From NCBI GenBank assembly GCA_963781195.1, contig CAWAEZ010000008.1:744001-808000 (forward strand): 64,000 nucleotides of DNA, in the 5' to 3' direction. Positions 44,265-53,629 of the stretch are shown here, piece by piece. Every line of letters starts with the position of its first letter. The stretch's first letter is position 1. A program made the position numbers and the translations under genes. The notes under the pieces are model-generated. The model had not been told where the DNA came from and made no database searches. It saw nothing but the letters and a program-made list of their open reading frames with translations. The stretch is from JAJPKK01 sp963781195. GTDB lineage: Bacteria; Pseudomonadota; Alphaproteobacteria; Rhizobiales; Xanthobacteraceae.

Positions 44265-45257
44265 TCACTCCGCTGCAGCGGCGGCGGACAGCAGCACGCA
44301 ACGGGCGCGATGTCCCGGGGCGACGAAGATCTCCGATGGAACCGCTTCGGCACAGCGGGGCTGAACGTCCGCGCACCTCGGTGCAAAGGCGCACCCGCGA
44401 AGCGGGTGCATCAGGTCGGGGGGCGCCCCCGGAATCGCGAACAGGCGGCCGTCCTTGGCCTGCGCGCCGCCGGTGCGGGATGCCAGCAGGCCTCGGGTAT
44501 ACGGGTGGGCAGGTGTTCGGATGATGTCCCGGCATGGACCGGTCTCGACGATGCGGCCCGCATACATCACGGCGATGTGGTCGGCGATTTCGGTTGCCAC
44601 GCCGATGTCGTGGGTGACGAAGATCACGGCGAGACCGAGCTCGCGCTGTAACTCGCGCAGCAGCAGTATCACCTGGATCTGCACGGTGGCGTCGAGTGCG
44701 GTGGTCGGCTCGTCGGCGAGGAGCACCTTCGGCCGACAGGCCAGGGCCAGCGCGATCATGGCGCGCTGGCGCATCCCGCCCGACATCTCATGGGCATAGT
44801 TATCGAGACGTCGCGCCGCCGAGGGGATGCGCACCCGCTCGAACAATTCGAGCGCGCGGGCTCGTGCGTCGCGTCGCGAGATGCCCTCGTGCCGCATGAC
44901 CGCCTCCGCGATCTGGTCGCCGATGCGGTAGACCGGGTCGAAGGCGAGACCCGGCTCCTGGAAGATCATCGCTACCGTGCGGCCGCGGTAGGCGTTTAGC
45001 GCGCGCGTCGAAAGCGTGCGTACGTCGCGTCCGTCGACCACGACCTTGCCGCCGATCACGGAGCGGCGCTCGGGCAAGAGTCGCATCAGGGCGCGGAGCG
45101 TCACGCTCTTGCCGGACCCCGATTCGCCGAGCAGCGCCAAAACCTGGCCGGGGCGCAGCGTCAGGTCCACCCCGGCGACCGCGCGCACGGGCTTGGTGCG
45201 GCCGAGGAAATCGACCGTCAGGCCTTCGACGTCGACGATGGGTTCGGCGCCGCTCAT
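44265..45257 (-). CDS. Peptide ABC transporter ATPase, DppD type
   Basis: This 330-residue ATPase energises the peptide permease. Walker A is GESGSGKS, the signature MSGGMRQR, Walker B VLLADEPTTALD, the switch THD. The C-terminal extension with Cys residues (LRGCAFAPRCADVQPRC) is the oligopeptide-family iron-sulfur-like motif. Its ATG overlaps the stop of the upstream ATPase gene (45254-45257), so the two are coupled. It is the last gene of the operon. Confidence 0.92.
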   Translation of the reverse strand: MSGAEPIVDVEGLTVDFLGRTKPVRAVAGVDLTLRPGQVLALLGESGSGKSVTLRALMRLLPERRSVIGGKVVVDGRDVRTLSTRALNAYRGRTVAMIFQEPGLAFDPVYRIGDQIAEAVMRHEGISRRDARARALELFERVRIPSAARRLDNYAHEMSGGMRQRAMIALALACRPKVLLADEPTTALDATVQIQVILLLRELQRELGLAVIFVTHDIGVATEIADHIAVMYAGRIVETGPCRDIIRTPAHPYTRGLLASRTGGAQAKDGRLFAIPGAPPDLMHPLRGCAFAPRCADVQPRCAEAVPSEIFVAPGHRARCVLLSAAAAAE

Positions 45258-46327
45258 GCCGCCACCGGAACGCCGGCGGGAGCTTTGGGATGTCCGGAGC
45301 CCGGCGCAGCCATCAGGCATGCGACCCGGTGCGCCGGGCCGACCCGGGCGAGCGCCGGCGACGCCTGCGCGCACACCGGCGCGGCGAAACCGCAGCGGGT
45401 GTGGAATCGACAGCCGCTCGGCGGATCAATCGGGCTGGGCGGATCGCCGGAGAGGGGAGCTTCCAGGGTCCGGCGATCCGGGTCCATCGACGGCATCGAG
45501 GCGAGGAGCGCGGCGGTATAAGGATGGCGTGGGTCTTCCAGGACGACATCCGCGCCGCCGGCTTCGGCGACTTTGCCGAGATACATCACCATGACGCGAT
45601 CGGACATGAACCGCACCACGTTCAAGTCGTGGGAGATGAACATGTAAGTCAGCCCGAACTCGGCCTTGAGGTCGACCAGCAGGTTCAGAACCTGCGCTTC
45701 GACCGACTTGTCGAGCGCCGACACCGCCTCGTCGAGGATCAGCAATCTTGGTTGCAGGGCGAGCGCGCGGGCGATGTTGACGCGCTGACGCTGACCACCT
45801 GACAATTCATGGGGGTAGCTTGCCGCGAAACGCGCCGGCTCGAGTCCGACCCGGGAAATCAGGTCGTGGGCGCGGGCGACGGCCTGGCGCCGCCCGAGGC
45901 CGTGGGCGCGCGGCCCGAACGCGATCGTATCTTCGACGGTGAGGCGCGGATTGAGCGAGGCGTAGCTGTCCTGGAAAACCATCTGGACCTCGCGCCGGTA
46001 GCCGGCGAGGTCGAGCGCACGGGTGCCGACGGCTTCGCCGTCGAACAGCACCTCGCCGTCGTCGGGCATGATCGTCTGCATGATCAGGCGCGCCAGCGTG
46101 GACTTGCCGCAGCCGGACTCGCCGACGACGCCGAGCGTTTCGCCCTTCGCGATGTCGAACGAAATCCCGTCGACCGCGCGCACCGCGCCGCGTCGTTCGC
46201 CCGCATGGCTGCCGAGCCAGACCCGCCTGCCGCCGAAATGCTTGACGAGATCACGCACCGACAGCAGTGGCTGCGCCGGACCGCCGCGGTCGCGCGCCGC
46301 AATGTCCACGGCGGACCGGCCCGTCAC
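45254..46327 (-). CDS. Peptide ABC transporter ATPase, DppF type
   Basis: This is the second ATPase of the transporter, about 357 residues: Walker A GESGCGKS, signature LSGGQRQR, Walker B LLILDEAVSALD (Ala-Val where many have Pro-Thr), switch SHD, and the C-terminal Cys motif (GCRFHTRC). The GTG start at 46327 overlaps the stop of the permease gene (46324-46326); alternative starts lie within 20 codons. It pairs with DppD to form the ATPase dimer. Confidence 0.92.
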   Translation of the reverse strand: MTGRSAVDIAARDRGGPAQPLLSVRDLVKHFGGRRVWLGSHAGERRGAVRAVDGISFDIAKGETLGVVGESGCGKSTLARLIMQTIMPDDGEVLFDGEAVGTRALDLAGYRREVQMVFQDSYASLNPRLTVEDTIAFGPRAHGLGRRQAVARAHDLISRVGLEPARFAASYPHELSGGQRQRVNIARALALQPRLLILDEAVSALDKSVEAQVLNLLVDLKAEFGLTYMFISHDLNVVRFMSDRVMVMYLGKVAEAGGADVVLEDPRHPYTAALLASMPSMDPDRRTLEAPLSGDPPSPIDPPSGCRFHTRCGFAAPVCAQASPALARVGPAHRVACLMAAPGSGHPKAPAGVPVAA

Positions 46328-47217
46328 TTGACCTCCATGGCGGAGCGCAGGCCGTCCGACAGCAGGTTGAACGAGATCGAGGTGATGAAGATCATGACGC
46401 CGGGGAGGGCGGCCACCACCGGCTGGACATAGATCGCGGTACGCAGGGTATTGAGCATCAATCCCCATTCGGGCTCGGGCGGCTTCGACCCGAGGCCGAG
46501 GAAAGAGAGCCCCGCGGCGAGGATCATGGAGACGCTGATCAGGCTCGTCGCGAAGACGAAGATCGGCCCCAGCACGTTGCCGAGCACGTGGACGCGCACG
46601 ATCGAGAATGAGCCGGCTCCGCTCGCGCGCGCGGCTTCGACGTAGTCGCGCATCCTGATCTGGGTCGTCACCGATTCCGCGATACGGGTCACCTGCGGAG
46701 TGAACACCACGGTGAGCGAGGCGATCGCGTTGAAGATGCCGGCGCCGAGCGCCCCGGACAGGGCGATGGCGAGCAGCACCGAGGGGAAGGCGTAGAACAC
46801 GTCGACGGTGCGCATGATCGCCGTGTTGACGCGGCCCCCGACGAAGCCGGCGAGAATGCCGATCGCGGAACCGGCGAAGAACGCGAATACGACCGGCAGC
46901 AGTCCCATCAGCAGCGACAGCCGGCCGCCATAGATGAGGCGGCTCAGCATGTCGCGGCCCAGTTCGTCGGAGCCGAGCGGATAGAGCGGCGTGCCGATCG
47001 GCCGCAGCCGCCGGATCATCGAGCCGCGATAGGGATCGGCGGGCGCGATCCACGGCGCGAAGATCGCGGACAGCACGATGACGAGGATCACGACGGCAGC
47101 AGCGATAGCGATCGGATCGCGCAGCAGCCTGCGGCCGACGCCGGCCCAATAGCCCCGTCCGACTGCCGGCGGCGGGCCGTGCGCAATGTCGACGTCGATG
47201 TCGGTGATGGCCGCCAT
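46324..47217 (-). CDS. Peptide ABC transporter permease, DppC type
   Basis: This 297-residue inner-membrane permease has the N-terminal helix and about five further helices of the DppC group. Typical motifs are LGSDELGRDMLSRLIYGGR and the EAA loop EAARASGAGSFSIVRVHVLGN. Gap to the partner permease gene is 6 bases. The gene is undamaged. Confidence 0.93.
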   Translation of the reverse strand: MAAITDIDVDIAHGPPPAVGRGYWAGVGRRLLRDPIAIAAAVVILVIVLSAIFAPWIAPADPYRGSMIRRLRPIGTPLYPLGSDELGRDMLSRLIYGGRLSLLMGLLPVVFAFFAGSAIGILAGFVGGRVNTAIMRTVDVFYAFPSVLLAIALSGALGAGIFNAIASLTVVFTPQVTRIAESVTTQIRMRDYVEAARASGAGSFSIVRVHVLGNVLGPIFVFATSLISVSMILAAGLSFLGLGSKPPEPEWGLMLNTLRTAIYVQPVVAALPGVMIFITSISFNLLSDGLRSAMEVK

Positions 47218-47223
47218 CGGCTC

Positions 47224-48177
47224 TCAGGCCCGCTTGATGCGCGGATCGAGCGCGGTCTGCATCACATCGACCACGAGGTTCAGCCCGACGAAGAACAACG
47301 CCAGCACCAGGATCGTCCCCTGCAGCAGCGGCAGGTCGCGCTGGAAGATGGCCGCGTTGAGCAGGAAGCCGGTGCCGGGCCACGAAAACACCGTCTCGAT
47401 CAGGATCGATCCGCCGAGCAGATAGCCGAGTTGCAGGCCCATCACGGCGAGCGCCGTCGGCGCCGCATTGGTGACCACGTGACGGAACACGCCGAGCTCG
47501 CGCAGGCCCTTGGCCCGCAGCGCCTGGACGAATTCCTGGTCGAGAGTGTCTCCCACCAGCGCCCGCACGGTGCGCGCGATCACGCCCATCGGGATGACCG
47601 ACATGGTGATCGCCGGCAGGATGATGTAGCGCAGGTGTTCCGCATCCGGTCGCCAGGCGTCGGAACCATCCGGTCCGGCCCCGGTCGGCGGCAGCCAGTT
47701 GAGGTTGACGGAGAAGATGATCACCAGGACCATGCCGAGCCAATAATGCGGCACGCTGACTCCGAGCACCGAGACGAGCGAGGCGAGCTTGTCGAGCCAG
47801 GAGCCCCGAAAATAACCGGCGACGAAGCCGAAGAACGTGCCGAAGGTAAATCCGATCATCGTGGCGACGGTCGCCAGGATCAGTGTGTTGCCGACCGCCC
47901 GCGTGACTTCGCTCACCACCGGCCGTCCGGTCGCGATCGAAGTGCCGAGATCGCCGTGGACGACTTTCCAGAACCACAGCGCATATTGCACCGGAAGCGG
48001 CTTGTCGAAGCCGTAAGCGGCGCGCATCTGCTCCACCATCTCCTGGGTCGCATCCGCCGGCAGGATCGCGGAAAGCGGATCGCCGGGCGCGATGTGAACG
48101 AGGAGGAAGCAGATGATGCTGACGCCGATCACCACCGGCGTCACGTAAAGCAGGCGCTTGAGCGTGTAGGTCAGCAT
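47224..48177 (-). CDS. Peptide ABC transporter permease, DppB type
   Basis: This 317-residue permease has six helices and the family start YTLKRLLYVTPVVIGVS, then HIAPGDPLSAILP, and the EAA loop near EFVQALRAKGLRELGVFRH. It forms the channel together with the DppC-type protein. The gene starts 43 bases after the end of the frameshifted binding-protein gene and is itself intact. Confidence 0.93.
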   Translation of the reverse strand: MLTYTLKRLLYVTPVVIGVSIICFLLVHIAPGDPLSAILPADATQEMVEQMRAAYGFDKPLPVQYALWFWKVVHGDLGTSIATGRPVVSEVTRAVGNTLILATVATMIGFTFGTFFGFVAGYFRGSWLDKLASLVSVLGVSVPHYWLGMVLVIIFSVNLNWLPPTGAGPDGSDAWRPDAEHLRYIILPAITMSVIPMGVIARTVRALVGDTLDQEFVQALRAKGLRELGVFRHVVTNAAPTALAVMGLQLGYLLGGSILIETVFSWPGTGFLLNAAIFQRDLPLLQGTILVLALFFVGLNLVVDVMQTALDPRIKRA

Positions 48178-48220
48178 GGCGTGTCGGCCGGCGACGCGCC
48201 CGTAAAGCAGCGCGAAAGTG

Positions 48221-49842
48221 TCACTTCGCCATCCAGATCGGCGAGAAATCCTGGAACCAGTTCTGCGCCTGGACGAAGCCCTTCACCTTGGGACTGAGCG
48301 CGCGCGGATTGACGTCGTGCGTCACCATCAGGAACAGCGCATCGTCGACGTATTTCTCGTGGATCTTCTGCAGCAGCCTGCGTCTGCTCTGCCGGATCGA
48401 AGGCGTTGCGCACCTGGTCGAGCAGCTTGTCCATCTCGGGGTCGCAATAATAGCCCCAGTTGGTGCCGTTCGGCGCGGCGAGGTCGCACTGGACGTGCCG
48501 GATGAAGCCCGTGAACGGGTCCTGGATGAAGTAGGTGTAGTTGATGGCCGGTGCCGCCGCGGGCGCTGTCGGGCTTGGCGCCGGCGCGCCAGATGTTGAT
48601 CAGCGTGTTCCACTCGACCACCTCGAAATCGACCTTGATGCCGACCTCGGCGAGGTTCTGCTGGACGAACTCGTTCATCGGCAGCGGCTGCATCTGGCCC
48701 GAGCCCGACGCCGAGATCAGCGACCTTGGCTGTGGAGCGGCTTGTCCGGGCTGTAGCCCGCCTCGGCCAGCAGCTTCTTGGCCTGCCGCGGGATCGTAGT
48801 TCACGTCGAAGGTCGGATGGCCGAACCACTGGTGGCCCGGCGGCAAGAAGCCCTTGGCGGGGATCATGAGACCGGCCATGCAGCTCCTTCAGGCCTTCGC
48901 GGTCGATCGCGAGATTGGCGGCCTTGCGCACGCGGATGTCGTTCCAGGGCGAGCCGTCGAGCGCGCGAGAGATGCCAGGTCCAGTTGTGCGGGTACGCGT
49001 TGGTGACGATGATGAAGCCGGCTTTGGTCAGCGAGGCGACCGCATCGGGCGCCGGCGCCTCGATCCAGTCGACCTGGCCGGAGCGCAGCGCCGCGATCCG
49101 GGCGTTCGCTTCGGGCAGCGGGATCAGCACGAGCTTGTCGAGCTTGGGCACCCGCGCCTTGTCCCAATAGTCCGTGTTCGGCACCATCTCGGCGCGTTCG
49201 CGCGGCACGAAGGCGACGAGCTTCCACGGCCCGGTGCCGGATGGCGTCTTGCGCGAAGGCGTCCCAGTTGCTTGCCGAGCTTCTCCCACTGCGCCGGCGA
49301 CGACATCATGATCCAGGCGATCTGGTACAGGCAGCGTGGCGTCGGGAGCCTTGGTCGTGATCTCGAGGGTGCCGTCGTCGATCGCGCGGTAGGACGCGAC
49401 GGATGGAATGCGCGAGCGTCCTTGCGCCGACTGCCGGGGATCGAATTGCGGCGCCTTGTCGTTCAGGAGCTTTTCGAGGTTCCACACCACCGCGTCGGCG
49501 GTGAAGTCGCTGCCGTCATGGAACTTCACGCCCGGGCCGGAGCTTGAAGGTCCACCGCGTCTTGTCGGCAGGGTCGACCGTCCAAGACGTGGCGAGCCCG
49601 GGAACGAGATCGGATGCCTTGTCGGCCGAACCGAGGTCCCAATTGATCAGGCCGTCATAGACCGTATAGCCCATGAACCGCATGCCCTCGCCGCCATTGT
49701 CGGTCTGGCCGGTGGTGAGCGGAATGTCGGAGGCGGTCATGCCGATGCGCAGCGTGCCTTGGGCGAGCGCATGACGGGGAAGCGCCGGAACCGTGAACGC
49801 CGAGACCGCGATCGCAGCAAGTACCGTCAGTACACGTTGCAT
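48221..49842 (-). pseudogene. Peptide-binding protein (SBP family 5), about eleven frameshifts
   Basis: In pieces this is a full-length periplasmic binding protein, paralogue of the one at 50046: signal MQRVLTVLAAIAVSAF, then DIPLTTGQTDNGG, FHDGSDFTADAVVWNL, SGTGPWKLVAF, TDYWDKA, WFGHPTFDVNY, GQMQPLPMNEF, ALSPKVKGFVQAQNWFQDF. The pieces lie in different frames. I placed about eleven breaks between 48380 and 49535 by comparison with the paralogue, and each is repaired by deleting one base (near 49532, 49329, 49267, 49251, 48960, 48880, 48788, 48735, 48727, 48553, 48382). The gene is 1622 bases; minus eleven gives 1611, exactly 537 codons. No deletion or lost segment was found. This looks like uncorrected sequencing insertions, or else a very recent hypermutated copy. 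Confidence 0.82.
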
Positions 49843-50045
49843 CCGACTGCCCCTCCGGTTTTGACGTCGCCGCTGTGAGCCGCGGCGCGCGTCTGCTTCA
49901 ATTCACGACTGACGGTCACGCGTCATGACGCGCGGCGGTCGATTTCCGGCTTCTGATGTCCTCTTCCCGGTCTCTCGGTGAAGGCGAACCCCTGCAGTCT
50001 CGAGCCGCCGAACCCGGCGCGGCAGCTCGACGGGCCGGCAGAGGT

Positions 50046-51629
50046 CTATTCCAAACCGATCGTCGTCAGGTCCTGAAACCAGTGCTGGGCCTGTACGAAG
50101 CTCTTGATCTTGGGTGAAAGCGCGTGGGGATTGGTGTCGTGCACCACCCAGACCAGCGCGGCGTCGTCGACGATCAGGCTGTGCGCCTGTGCCATCAGCT
50201 CGTCCTGCTTGTTGGGATCGAAGGTGCGCTTGGCCTCGTCGATGAGGGCATCGACTTTCGGGTTCGCGTACCAGCCCCAGTTCACGCCCACGGGGGCGAC
50301 CTGCCCGGAGTGGAAGAAGCGGATGATGGCGTAGAGCGGATCGGAGGTGACATAGGCGATGTTGTTTGCCGTGATGCCGGCGGCCGACTTGTCCTTGGCG
50401 CCCTTGCGCCAGTAGGTGTAGAGGGCTTCCAGTTCGACGACTTTGAAGTCGACGTCGATCCCGATCTCCTTGAAGCTTTGCTGCAGAAACTCGTTCATCG
50501 GCAGCGACAGCATCTGCCCGGTCCCGCCCTGAGCGATGACGAACGTCGTCTTCAGTGGCTTCTCGGGCGAATAACCGGCCTCCTTCACCAGACGCTTGGC
50601 CTCGGCGAGATCGTATTTGATCTTGAAGGTCGGGTGTCCGAACCACGGGCTTGCCGGGTCGACCTGCCCGACCGCGGGCTTGGCGAGACCGTTGAGCAAT
50701 TCGAGCATGCCTTCGCGGTCGACCGCCAGGTTCAGGGCCTTGCGCAGCCGAATGTCGGTCCAGGGCGAGCCCGGCAGCACGCTGAGATGATAGTTCCAGA
50801 CGTGTGGGGTCACGTTGGTGACGATCCTCATTCCGGCCTGCTTGAGACGAGGCAACGCGTCGGGCGCCGGCGTCTCGATCAGGTCCACCTGGCCCGCCAG
50901 CAGCGCGTTGGTGCGCGTCAGCGCTTCCGGCATCGGAATGAGAATCAGGCGGTCGGTCTTCGGGATACGCTTGGGATCCCAGTAGGCGGCGTTCTTGACG
51001 AGTTCGACCCGTTCTCGCGGCACGAGCTTGTCGAGCTTGAAGGGGCCGGTGCCGGACGGGGCGCTCGCGAACTTGTCCCAGTCGCGCCCGACCTTTTCAT
51101 ACTGCGCCGGGCTGGAAACCAGGAACCACAGCATCTGGTAGGGAAAAAAGGAATCGATCTCCTTGGTGGTGATCTCCACGGTGAAGTCGTCGATCTTGCG
51201 GTAGCTAGCGATCGAGGGCAGGCGCGGCTTGACCTGGGCGCTCTGGCGCTTGTCGAACTGCGGCGACTTGTCGTCGAGGACCTTGTCCAGGTTCCAGATC
51301 ACGGCATCGGCGGAAAACGCGCTGCCGTCATGGAACGTGACGCCGTGGCGCAGCGCGAACACCCATTTCTTCTGGTCGGCGGAATCCACTTTCCATTCGG
51401 TGGCGAGCCCTGGGATGAGCTTTCCCGGCCGGTCGGCCACGTTCATCTCCCACGCCACCAGCGGATCGTAGATGGTATGGCCGGTGAACTGATAGGCGCC
51501 GGCGCCGCGGTCGGGCTGCCCGCTGGTCAAAGGTATGTCGGCAAGCGAGATGCCGTACCGTATGACCGACTCGGCGTGGGCGCAGGCAACCCACATGAGA
51601 ACGAGTGGCGTGAGCAGAAGTCGATGCAT
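50046..51629 (-). CDS. Peptide-binding protein (SBP family 5)
   Basis: This 527-residue periplasmic binding protein has a signal peptide (MHRLLLTPLVLMWVACAHA), the family-5 features ADIPLTSGQPDRG, FHDGSAFSADAVIWNLD, SGTGPFKLDKL and the late motif ALSPKIKSFVQAQHWFQ. It presents peptides or similar ligands to the DppB/DppC channel. It is the first gene of the operon; the second binding protein follows after 200 bases. Two binding proteins on one transporter suggest two ligands. GGAGCGGG precedes the ATG at 51629. Confidence 0.92.
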   Translation of the reverse strand: MHRLLLTPLVLMWVACAHAESVIRYGISLADIPLTSGQPDRGAGAYQFTGHTIYDPLVAWEMNVADRPGKLIPGLATEWKVDSADQKKWVFALRHGVTFHDGSAFSADAVIWNLDKVLDDKSPQFDKRQSAQVKPRLPSIASYRKIDDFTVEITTKEIDSFFPYQMLWFLVSSPAQYEKVGRDWDKFASAPSGTGPFKLDKLVPRERVELVKNAAYWDPKRIPKTDRLILIPMPEALTRTNALLAGQVDLIETPAPDALPRLKQAGMRIVTNVTPHVWNYHLSVLPGSPWTDIRLRKALNLAVDREGMLELLNGLAKPAVGQVDPASPWFGHPTFKIKYDLAEAKRLVKEAGYSPEKPLKTTFVIAQGGTGQMLSLPMNEFLQQSFKEIGIDVDFKVVELEALYTYWRKGAKDKSAAGITANNIAYVTSDPLYAIIRFFHSGQVAPVGVNWGWYANPKVDALIDEAKRTFDPNKQDELMAQAHSLIVDDAALVWVVHDTNPHALSPKIKSFVQAQHWFQDLTTIGLE

Positions 51630-51999
51630 TGCCCGCTCCGATTCGGAAAGTGGCTGGAAGTTCACGCTGGAGGTAGCAAGGTTGGTGCCATCCCTCCCTT
51701 TTTCCGTGCCTGCCTTCGATCGCCTGAATGTCGCTGCGGGGCGCGCAATTCTTAGGCAATTGCCGTACTATTGATCGAAACGGTTTCGGGCGGAACCGAT
51801 CGGGCGATGTTTGAGCTCCCACCACCTGCCCGCAGGCCAGCAAGAACGGGACGCGGCGCCGGTCAGCGGCGCCGCGGACGGCTCGCACCACGCCGACAAC
51901 GCTTGCGCCTGTCCTGCGGGCGGGGCTACCCCTCCGGGGCGAGAGCCGCAGCAGGGATGAGCCGCCTGCAGCCGGCCGATTGGCGAGAGGGAGACCTGG
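51630..51999. other. Divergent promoter region, peptide transporter and rhodanese genes
   Basis: About 370 bases that must carry the promoter for the five- or six-gene transport operon (minus) and for the rhodanese gene (plus). I see no clear operator palindrome. Shared control of both is possible. Confidence 0.45.
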
Positions 52000-53595
52000 A
52001 TGATGGACGCGCCGGCAGCAAACGCCCTTGCGATCGACGCCCCGACGCTCAAGGCCTCGCTGTCCGACGGCCGCGAGATCGCGCTGTTCGACGTGCGCGA
52101 GTACGGCCAGTACGGAATGGCCCACCTGTTCTTCGCGGTCCCGCTGCCATACAGCCGTTTTGAGATCGCACTGCCGTCGCTCGCGCCCAACCTGAACGTC
52201 CGGACCGTGTTGTACGACGACGGCGACGGGGTCGCGGAACGCGCCGCCGCCCGCGCCGCCGCGCTCGGCTATCGCGACGTCCGCGTGCTCGCCGGCGGTG
52301 CGAAGGCGTGGGCGGATGCGGCTTACACGCTCTATGCCGGCGTGAACGTTCCCAGCAAGGTGTTCGGCGAGATCGTCGAGCATCGGCGGCACACGCCACG
52401 TATTTCGGCGCACGATCTGGCCGCCATGCAAGCCGCCAATGAAAATTTCGTCATCGTCGATGGCCGGCCGTTTTCCGAATATCGCAAGATGAGCATTCCC
52501 GGCGGCATCTGCTGCCCGAATGGCGAGCTCGTGCTGCGGATCCGCGATATCGCGCCGGACCCGTCGACCAAGATCGTGGTCAACTGCGCGGGGCGGACCC
52601 GTTCGATCATCGGCGCCCAGACCCTGATCGATTTCGGCATCCCCAATCCGGTGGTCGCGCTGGAAAACGGCACGCAGGGATGGTTTCTTGCGGGACTTTC
52701 GCTCGACCACGATGCCGACCGCCGCCACGCCGACAGCGTCGCCCGCGCCGATATCGAAGTGCTGCGAGCGCAGGCGCAGCGCTTTGCCGCGTCCTGCGGC
52801 GCGCCGTTCGTCGCGCCGCAGGCGGCTCACGGCTGGCTCGGCGACGACGCGCGTACGACCTACCTGTTCGACGTCCGCACGGCCGAGGAGTTCGCCGCCG
52901 ACGGACTCGCGGGCTTCGTCCATGCGCCGGGGGGGCAGCTCGTGCAGGCGACGGACCAATGGGTCGGCGTCAAGGGCGCGCGGATCGTGGTCTGTGACCG
53001 CGAGCAGGTGCGGGCGCCCGTCATTGCGGGCTGGTTGCGCCAGCTCGGCCACGAGGCCTACGTGCTCGACGATGCGGCGGCGGCAGCGGCGTTCGACTGG
53101 CGCCGGTCAGAGCCCACCCTGCGAGGGCCGGTGCTGCGGCCGGTCTCCGTCGAGGAGACCGCGGCCGGCTTGCGCGGCGGCGCGGTCGCCGTGCTCGATC
53201 TGCGACCTGGAATGACCTACCGCAGGGAACATGCGACGGGTGCGATCTGGGCGATCCGGCCGCGGCTGGCGACGGGTGCGGCCGCGAAGACGATCGTGCT
53301 CGTGGCCGACGACCCGGCGATCGCCGCGCTTGCGGCGATCGACCTCGCCGCGGCCGGAGCGCGCGACGTCGCTGTGATGTCGGGCGGACACCCGGCTTGG
53401 TGCGCCGCCGGGTTGCCGGTCGAGGCTTCGCCCGACCGACCCTCCGACGCCGACTGCATCGACTTCCTGTTCTTCACCCACCAGCGTCACGAGGGCAATG
53501 TCGAGGCGGCGCGGCAATATCTCGCCTGGGAGACCGGCCTCCTCGCGCAGCTCGACGCCCAGGAGCGTGGCGTCTTCCGCATCGCCGGAGTGTAA
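52000..53595 (+). CDS. Protein with four rhodanese domains
   Basis: This 531-residue cytosolic protein is built of four rhodanese (sulfurtransferase) domains in a row: about residues 12-115, 128-245, 265-365 and 375-480, followed by a helical tail. Only domain 2 has a canonical active-site loop, with Cys in NCAGRTRSIIG. Domain 3 has Cys in VVCDREQVRA; domains 1 and 4 have Asp at the same place (LYDDGDG, VADDPAIA) and should be inactive. It likely moves sulfane sulfur, perhaps from thiosulfate or a persulfide. It is divergent from the peptide transporter; if the transporter brings in a sulfur compound such as a glutathione conjugate, the two would work together, but this is inference. AGAGGGAG precedes the ATG. 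Confidence 0.85.
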   Translation: MMDAPAANALAIDAPTLKASLSDGREIALFDVREYGQYGMAHLFFAVPLPYSRFEIALPSLAPNLNVRTVLYDDGDGVAERAAARAAALGYRDVRVLAGGAKAWADAAYTLYAGVNVPSKVFGEIVEHRRHTPRISAHDLAAMQAANENFVIVDGRPFSEYRKMSIPGGICCPNGELVLRIRDIAPDPSTKIVVNCAGRTRSIIGAQTLIDFGIPNPVVALENGTQGWFLAGLSLDHDADRRHADSVARADIEVLRAQAQRFAASCGAPFVAPQAAHGWLGDDARTTYLFDVRTAEEFAADGLAGFVHAPGGQLVQATDQWVGVKGARIVVCDREQVRAPVIAGWLRQLGHEAYVLDDAAAAAAFDWRRSEPTLRGPVLRPVSVEETAAGLRGGAVAVLDLRPGMTYRREHATGAIWAIRPRLATGAAAKTIVLVADDPAIAALAAIDLAAAGARDVAVMSGGHPAWCAAGLPVEASPDRPSDADCIDFLFFTHQRHEGNVEAARQYLAWETGLLAQLDAQERGVFRIAGV

Positions 53596-53629
53596 CCTGC
53601 GGCTCGCAGCGGCCGCGCCGGGGCCTGCG

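Noticed and set aside
46324..47977. Long open frame continuing upstream of the DppF-type ATPase, up to 47977
   Set aside because: It runs antiparallel in meaning to the two intact permease genes on the same strand in other frames; composition is Arg-rich shadow sequence, and the ATPase clearly starts at about 46327.
47179..48297. 372-codon plus-strand frame opposite the DppB-type gene
   Set aside because: Shadow of the intact permease gene; His/Arg/Asp-rich, no domain.
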